From the IMG/VR virus record IMGVR_UViG_3300005441_000017, positions 1 to 35,477 of that record: 35,477 bases of DNA. One strand, 5' to 3'. The notes under the pieces are model-generated. The model made no database searches, was not told the DNA's origin, and saw only the letters and a list, made by a program, of their open reading frames with translations. The position numbers and the translations under genes were made by a program. Shown one piece after another: positions 31,420-35,477 of the stretch (positions are counted from its first letter, which is position 1; every line of letters begins with the position of its first letter). The stretch is from a virus.

Positions 31420-31971
31420 TTGCTGGTGCGCCAGTGTGAAACGGTAGGCGGTAAATGGAGCAATTATTACCAGCCAGCAAATGAATCGTAGCAATTGCGA
31501 AACTACTAGCTAATTGTTTCGACAAGCGGTGATGTAGGTAGGTGCTACGTGGAGTCAGTAATTACAGCGCTGTGATCTTGTATGCTACGGCATTATAGGG
31601 AGCGATGATCAATAATTATTGGCGAAAACGGTATAAAAAGCAACCGTCATGCTGTGGATTTGCTGCACAGCAACCATATTGTTAGACTTGTTGAGGGATC
31701 ACACAGGATTGTGCGATTATTGTAGCGGTCAATGTGTAAGCGGTTTACTGCGCTACATAGATCGTTAATAGCACGTAAAATCGCCGCTGTGTGCTGCAAG
31801 AATACGGTACCCCAAAAAAAAAACTAGCAAATCGCGTCAACTAAGACCGGGATGCACAATTTGCTTGCTTACCTGTGCAACACCGTGAAGAAAAGTATCG
31901 TACGTTATAGGTTTCACCGCGATACTTGCGCGATTGCTTGTAGGGGGTGTGTTGAAAATGCACTCCCTACA
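31420..31971 (+). ncRNA. Candidate large structured noncoding RNA
   Basis: About 550 bases without a convincing gene, packed with complementary stems in order: TTGCTGG/CCAGCAA (31420-31426/31474-31480, enclosing CGCC/GGCG and GTAA/TTAC); CGTAGCA/TGCTACG (31487-31493/31543-31549, enclosing CGAAAC/GTTTCG); a stem 31557-31564/31613-31620 enclosing a C(TACG)G tetraloop hairpin; ACGGT/ACCGT (31628/31643); TGCTGTG/CACAGCA (31650-31656/31666-31672); a hairpin 31698-31717; TGTAGCG/CGCTACA (31721-31727/31751-31757); AGCAC/GTGCT (31770/31791); AGCAAAT/ATTTGCT (31826/31859); AAGTATCG/CGATACTT (31893-31900/31920-31927); and a 12-bp stem 31940-31951/31959-31970. It follows a strongly transcribed gene in the same direction. 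Folding and homologues are unverified. Confidence 0.5.
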
Positions 31972-31982
31972 GAATCTCCTCA

Positions 31983-31997
31983 GTTGTAAGTTACAAC
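31983..31997. repeat. 15-base palindrome
   Basis: GTTGTAA G TTACAAC is a perfect 7-bp inverted repeat around a central G, just past the end of the hairpin-rich region. It could be an operator for the genes starting at 32094. No promoter next to it is close to consensus. Confidence 0.6.
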
Positions 31998-32093
31998 ACG
32001 TCTAATACTTATTACTACTCATTCGTGACGTGAAAACCACATCAGTACACTATTCATTGAATTAGTCATTTGTGCTGAGTTTCTAAGGATGAT

Positions 32094-32255
32094 ATGTCAA
32101 AAGCATTGCAGACTGCATCGCAACCGAAAATGAATAAGCCGCGTAAGTGTCGTTGTGGTACGTTAACGTATGCGGTGTATGGCGAGCGGCGTGTACCAAT
32201 TTGTGCGAATTGTTTTGAGCGGAGACTTAAAAATGGGTTTGATTTTAGCGTTTGA
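32094..32255 (+). CDS. Small zinc-ribbon protein
   Basis: 53 residues from the ATG at 32094, with AAGGAT upstream. It contains C-R-C near residues 19-21 and C-A-N-C near 38-41, a short zinc ribbon in a basic protein (N-K-P-R-K-C-R-C-G-T). The C-terminal end overlaps the resolvase gene by 23 bases in another frame. Small zinc ribbons of this kind often bind nucleic acids; no family is assigned. Confidence 0.7.
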   Translation: MSKALQTASQPKMNKPRKCRCGTLTYAVYGERRVPICANCFERRLKNGFDFSV

Positions 32256-32676
32256 TCCTGGAGGTACTACTGGTGTATGTATCATTCGCCGCGAATTAGA
32301 CGCAAAAACATTTGCAATTGTAGAAGCACTCGAAATTAAATGGAAAGATCGCTTTGATGTGTTCCCACTCATAACCGGATACACTGCAAACCAAATCGAA
32401 GCGATCGTAATAGAAGAGTTTCGATTGTTCAATAACTTGGCTTTGATGCAATCACAGATCAATAGTGACTTTCCCTCGGTGCGGATCATCGGTTTTATAG
32501 AGTTAACGTGTTCAATCATGCACATAACCGATCGCATCCACTTTCAAAAACCGGGTTTGCGTTTGCAGACAAGTATTTCCCCCGAACACAAGAAACAGCT
32601 TCACAGTGTACACGTAGTGGCGGCGTATCTTCATGCTAAATATTATGTATTAACGCATCGATCAACAGGAGTATAA
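32233..32676 (+). CDS. RuvC-like Holliday junction resolvase
   Basis: 147 residues from the ATG at 32233, with GGAG about 9 bases upstream. The RNase H-fold nuclease is visible: A-F-D-P-G-G-T-T-G (D8), I-V-I-E-E-F (E61/E62) and the C-terminal H-S-V-H-V-V-A-A-Y-L-H-A, where histidines occupy the places where family members usually have aspartates. It may resolve recombination intermediates or branched DNA before packaging. The replaced acidic residue leaves catalytic activity somewhat uncertain. Confidence 0.75.
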   Translation: MGLILAFDPGGTTGVCIIRRELDAKTFAIVEALEIKWKDRFDVFPLITGYTANQIEAIVIEEFRLFNNLALMQSQINSDFPSVRIIGFIELTCSIMHITDRIHFQKPGLRLQTSISPEHKKQLHSVHVVAAYLHAKYYVLTHRSTGV

Positions 32677-32679
32677 GCC

Positions 32680-33384
32680 ATGTCATCAGTATACACCATC
32701 GATCAAGTATTGCAAAAGATTGCAAAGCTCCAACGACTTGCTAATGATGCTGGCGCAACTAAAGCCGAAGCTGAATTGGCTGCAAGTAAGCTTCAAGAGT
32801 TACTAGATAAATACAACCTATCAATCGAACAAATCGCACCTATTAGTGAGAAAACATCTGACGATGTTATATTTGATTGGTTTAGACGTGAGGGATCACG
32901 CATATTTCAATGGGAGCTTAGTTTACTTTCTGCAATTGCGCGATCGGTTGGTTGTGATTATTTGTATACATCGCACATTATAACATTCGTTGGCCTACCT
33001 AATGATGTTAAAATAGCAAAAGAGATGTTTGTGCAGTTCCGCGCCATTGCACAGCATTTAGCCACAAAAGCCACAAAAGAATACTCCGACGGCTTTTTCG
33101 ATCCGCGCGAGTTACGCGGTGTAGACTCGCTAAAATCGTATCGATTAAGTTATTTATTAGGTTTTGTTGCTGGTTTGGCTGAAACATTTAAGCAAGCCAA
33201 ATCACTAGAGCAAGAAAGTACTGCACTTGTGGTAATTAAGGAAGGCTTGATCAAAACAGCGATTGCAACACGTTACCCGAAACTAGGCAAAGCTATCACA
33301 TCAAACGCAACGATTAACAGTCGTGCATATAATACAGGGCAACGCGACGGACGATCAGGCGGCAACCGTAAGGTATTTGAATGA
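32680..33384 (+). CDS. DUF2786 family protein
   Basis: 234 residues. The N-terminus (V-L-Q-K-I-A-K-L-Q-R-L-A-N-D-A-G-A-T-K-A, then K-L-Q-E-L-L-D-K-Y-N-L-S-I-E) is the DUF2786 helical motif, seen in many phage proteins of unknown role. The remainder holds R-S-V-G-C-D-Y-L-Y and a C-terminal K-A-I-T-S-N-A-T-I-N-S-R-A-Y-N-T-G-Q, as in the companion domain of this family. It overlaps the helicase gene by an ATGA. Its role is probably DNA-related but unproven. Confidence 0.8.
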   Translation: MSSVYTIDQVLQKIAKLQRLANDAGATKAEAELAASKLQELLDKYNLSIEQIAPISEKTSDDVIFDWFRREGSRIFQWELSLLSAIARSVGCDYLYTSHIITFVGLPNDVKIAKEMFVQFRAIAQHLATKATKEYSDGFFDPRELRGVDSLKSYRLSYLLGFVAGLAETFKQAKSLEQESTALVVIKEGLIKTAIATRYPKLGKAITSNATINSRAYNTGQRDGRSGGNRKVFE

Positions 33385-34685
33385 GGACTCCGAGACACTA
33401 TCAGTACATCGCTATTGCACGTGGAACGCAGCAAAATCTTTTGCTAGCCGATCAGATGGGACTCGGCAAGAGTTTGGTGGGAATTGAAACCGCCAAAGCA
33501 CTTTTCCCTAAGTTAAACGCGGCTGCGTTGGTTGTTTGTCCAAAAGGAATCCGTGCTCAATGGCAGGCAATGATCGAAGATCAGGACCCCGGTGCGATCG
33601 TATTGATTTTCGATAACAATGTCGAAAGTCTGCACAAACACATTTCAGACCTGGACTATATCATCACGCACTATGAGGCAGTTGTGAAACACATCGAGCG
33701 GCTTAACCGCTTTACGTACTCAACGTTAATCATAGATGAAGCGCATCGCATTAAGAATAGGAAAAGCTTACGTACTAAAGCAGTTAAAAAGCTAAAAGCA
33801 TACCGCAAGTTAGCGCTTACGGGTACCGCGTGGGATAAGGACCCTTCGGAAATTTGGTCTATCCTTCATTTTTTAGCTCCACATCAATTTACCTCGTATT
33901 GGCAATTTCTCGATCGTCATGTACAGTTTGATGTTAATTTCTTGGGTTTTCCTGAAAATCCACGCTTAAAATCCCCTCGTGATTTTGCGAATGAGATTGC
34001 CCCTCATGTGTTACAGCGCAAAAAGCGTGAAGTAATGCCAGAATTGCCGCCATTGATTCAAACACACATTCCAATCGATTTAGGAGCAAAGCAACGTGTA
34101 GCGTACGATCGAATTAAAAAGATCGTTGACATGGAAGTTGATTTGCTTGACTTTGGGCGTGATCCACTGCAAATCACAAACATCCTCACGAAATTGACTC
34201 GACTGCTTCAGGTTGCCAGTAATCCGCAATTGCTCGACATTAAAGCGCCAAGCGCTAAATTTGATTGGTTACTTGAATGGTTGCACGATAATGCCACCAC
34301 CCCTGTGCTCATCTATACGCGCTACCGGCGTAACGTGGAAGCTCTAGGAAGGCTTCTCCCGAACGCGGCGTGTGTCGCATCAGGCATCAAGCCAGCGAAG
34401 CCCCTAGCGGCGTACAGCACGGTCGTAGCTACCATTGCGGCACTAGGGGAGGGGTATGATCTGGGCCACTTGGACACGGCGATCTATATTGATTGCGAGT
34501 GGAGCAGTATTTTGATGCAACAGTCGATTGAGCGAATTGACAGAGGATCAAATACTGAATCGAAAAACATCATCTTTCTCCAGGCAACAAATACCGTTGA
34601 CGATTTAATGAGACAAGCTCTTAATCGCAAACTCTCAACAAAGCAAATCGTAGAAAACTATCTACAAGCGGTTTCAGTTTCTTAA
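33381..34685 (+). CDS. SNF2/SWI2-type DNA helicase
   Basis: 434 residues. Helicase motifs: D-Q-M-G-L-G-K-S (24-31, Walker A), D-E-A-H (119-122), L-T-G-T-A-W (146-151), a lysine-rich stretch before it, and the C-terminal Q-Q-S-I-E-R-I-D-R-G-S (motif VI). This matches SNF2-family translocases, short phage version. It could remodel protein-DNA complexes or assist replication or recombination. A segment about 34,300-34,500 is about 53-63% GC, clearly above the rest of the gene. Confidence 0.9.
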   Translation: MRTPRHYQYIAIARGTQQNLLLADQMGLGKSLVGIETAKALFPKLNAAALVVCPKGIRAQWQAMIEDQDPGAIVLIFDNNVESLHKHISDLDYIITHYEAVVKHIERLNRFTYSTLIIDEAHRIKNRKSLRTKAVKKLKAYRKLALTGTAWDKDPSEIWSILHFLAPHQFTSYWQFLDRHVQFDVNFLGFPENPRLKSPRDFANEIAPHVLQRKKREVMPELPPLIQTHIPIDLGAKQRVAYDRIKKIVDMEVDLLDFGRDPLQITNILTKLTRLLQVASNPQLLDIKAPSAKFDWLLEWLHDNATTPVLIYTRYRRNVEALGRLLPNAACVASGIKPAKPLAAYSTVVATIAALGEGYDLGHLDTAIYIDCEWSSILMQQSIERIDRGSNTESKNIIFLQATNTVDDLMRQALNRKLSTKQIVENYLQAVSVS

Positions 34686-34697
34686 CCAAATCTTTAC

Positions 34698-34726
34698 TTG
34701 ACATTGACTTGACGGCATGTTACAAT
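34698..34726 (+). promoter_or_regulatory. Near-consensus promoter before the right-end small genes
   Basis: TTGACA at 34698-34703 and TACAAT at 34721-34726 are separated by exactly 17 bases. The -35 is perfect and the -10 matches 5 of 6. Two more TTGAC-like elements follow at 34704 and 34710. It lies 13 bases after the helicase stop. Confidence 0.8.
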
Positions 34727-34768
34727 GACATCAGTTCGGAAGTACATCAAACACAGGAGCAATTAGTA

Positions 34769-34951
34769 ATGCAAGCGCCAATATTTCGCTACAATCAGCA
34801 AGTTATTCTTACTGGTACTGGCTATCACTGTACAGTTGTGAAAGTTATTCGACATAACAAGAACTACCTGTACAAAGTGCGGTGTAATGGGTCGCAAGTT
34901 ACGATCGTGGTGAAAGCAGATCGCTTATTCGCTAATTGGGCTCTAATTTAG
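34769..34951 (+). CDS. Small hypothetical protein (SH3-like)
   Basis: 60 residues from the ATG at 34769, preceded by ACACAGGAGC; a longer reading from 34709 starts in the promoter and is unlikely. The pattern Y-N-Q-Q-V-I-L-T-G-T-G-Y-H-C-T-V-V-K-V-I and the following strands resembles a small beta barrel. Function unknown. Confidence 0.7.
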   Translation: MQAPIFRYNQQVILTGTGYHCTVVKVIRHNKNYLYKVRCNGSQVTIVVKADRLFANWALI

Positions 34952-34980
34952 TACGTCATGCACACACAGGAGCGTAAATC

Positions 34981-35199
34981 ATGGCAAAGCGAACAATTAA
35001 ATCAGATACAACAATGAGCCTACGTCGTGATTGTTATGAGTTATTGGTGCAACATGCCAAAGGTAAAAGCTTTTGGCTAACGGATACCGGCGATCAGCCT
35101 ATACTTGACAATGATTAAATTCGTCGTGCATTGCGTGATTTACCGCATGTCAAGCGGATCAACAGTCGATACGTCGTCAAGGGCCGAAGGGTGTTATAA
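34981..35199 (+). pseudogene. Small gene interrupted by an in-frame TAA
   Basis: The ATG at 34981 has an AGGAG site 8 bases upstream. It encodes 45 residues (M-A-K-R-T-I-K-S-D and so on to L-D-N-D), then TAA at 35116-35118, after which the same frame stays open for 26 more codons (I-R-R-A-L-R-D-L-P-H-V-K-R-I-N) to a TAA at 35197-35199. The final TAA shares its last base with the ATG of the next gene, the usual coupling here, so the longer form was probably the original gene. Options are a nonsense mutation, sequencing error or stop readthrough. Confidence 0.6.
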
Positions 35200-35324
35200 T
35201 GAAGATTATAACAAAAACAAAAGATGGCTGGTATGGTTTGCAGGTATATGATAATGGCGTGTTAAGGGTATCGTATTACCTAAAACGACGCAAGTATATT
35301 CGCCGCAAAGCGAAGAGGTATTAA
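35199..35324 (+). CDS. Small basic hypothetical protein
   Basis: 41 residues from the ATG at 35199, overlapping the preceding TAA as TAATG. It is highly basic with a C-terminal cluster (K-R-R-K-Y-I-R-R-K-A-K-R-Y), suggesting nucleic-acid binding. The next start codon follows its stop with no spacing, so it is in a tightly coupled row of small genes. Confidence 0.65.
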   Translation: MKIITKTKDGWYGLQVYDNGVLRVSYYLKRRKYIRRKAKRY

Positions 35325-35477
35325 GTGAAGAACATCACACAAACACAGATCGTCAATTTAATGACGCGCCTTGTTCAATACCACGTTGATTCGCGTACAG
35401 GTGAAGTAAATTCAACAGCACTCGCGAAAGATGCACTTGATCACTACAACTTGACCGATGATCAGATCGAAAAGCTT
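35325..35477 (+). CDS. Partial small protein at the window edge
   Basis: A GTG immediately after the previous stop opens a frame of 51 codons with no stop before the window end. It reads V-K-N-I-T-Q-T-Q-I-V-N-L-M-T-R-L-V-Q-Y-H and contains a helix with A-K-D-A-L-D-H-Y-N-L. No family can be assigned to this fragment. Confidence 0.55.
   Translation, partial: MKNITQTQIVNLMTRLVQYHVDSRTGEVNSTALAKDALDHYNLTDDQIEKL

Noticed and set aside
31420-31481. A tRNA-like shape: 7-bp acceptor-type stem, D-arm-like CGCC/GGCG with an AGTG...GGTA loop, and a second arm
   Set aside because: There is no T-arm (no GTTCRA motif), no CCA end and the second arm has a 12-base loop. It is too incomplete to call a tRNA and fits better as a module of the larger RNA.
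31814-31865. A ten-base A tract next to a 7-bp stem, which would be a terminator on the minus strand
   Set aside because: No minus-strand gene leads into it, the stem is AT-rich with a 26-base loop, and the surrounding genes are all on the plus strand.
31940-31970. Strong 12-bp hairpin as an intrinsic terminator for the RNA candidate
   Set aside because: The bases after the stem (AGAATCTCC) lack a T tract, so it is kept as a structural stem only.
1-35477. HIP1-type cyanobacterial repeats (GCGATCGC)
   Set aside because: GATC and CGATCG are common, but the full octamer was not noticed in the stretches read closely, so a cyanobacterial host is not supported.
1-35477. CRISPR arrays, insertion sequences or toxin-antitoxin pairs
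   Set aside because: No regularly spaced repeat array, no transposase motif and no recognisable toxin or antitoxin family was seen.

Overview
The window is a large part of the genome of a tailed double-stranded DNA phage with a long non-contractile (siphovirus-type) tail. The evidence is a complete packaging, head, connector and tail gene series with a roughly 1,365-residue tape measure protein and a frameshifting tail-chaperone pair, and no sheath gene. The host is a bacterium using ordinary Shine-Dalgarno sites and sigma-70-like promoters (several TTGACN-N17-TANNNT elements are near consensus). Nothing identifies the host further. Composition is mostly AT-leaning with GC-rich patches, and GATC is strikingly over-represented. 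No integrase, recombinase or lysogeny repressor is recognisable, and both ends cut genes, so lifestyle is undecided.

Layout: bases 1-23,439 are read on the minus strand as one tightly packed late block, many genes overlapping by ATGA or TGATG. In order of transcription (right to left) they are: endolysin and holin-like genes, small and large terminase, three small genes (two with zinc ribbons), portal, MuF-type head protein, capsid protease/scaffold, a DUF2190-type decoration protein with a long extension, major capsid protein, connector and tail-completion genes, tail tube, tail assembly chaperones with a canonical A AAA AAC slippery site, tape measure, distal tail, tail hub, a small signal-peptide protein and the start of another tail or baseplate gene. 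One short plus-strand cassette (promoter, three small genes, bidirectional terminator; 7,810-8,709) interrupts this block between the chaperones and the tape measure and looks like a moron.

Bases 23,440-23,854 form a divergent control region with a 21-bp imperfect inverted repeat and a promoter whose -10 box lies between 8-bp repeats set 20 bp apart. A second promoter at 24,433 has the same geometry with a different repeat. From 23,855 rightwards everything is on the plus strand: a GIY-YIG nuclease, four predicted DNA methyltransferases, an excisionase-like HTH protein, a primase-helicase (AEP primase plus D5-type helicase), cysteine-rich and small membrane proteins, a RuvC-like resolvase, a DUF2786 protein and an SNF2-type helicase. 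One methyltransferase gene is bracketed by a perfect 16-bp direct repeat, as if inserted as a cassette.

The most unusual part is 30,737-32,000. A near-consensus promoter drives a strongly folded leader RNA, then a GC-rich gene for a basic HTH-like protein, then about 550 bases without a gene in which I find a nearly continuous chain of stem-loops. The first three parts are modules of similar size (about 62-64 nt), each closed by a 7-8 bp stem. This is the best candidate for an undescribed element, probably a large structured phage RNA. The right end holds very small genes, one split by an in-frame TAA.
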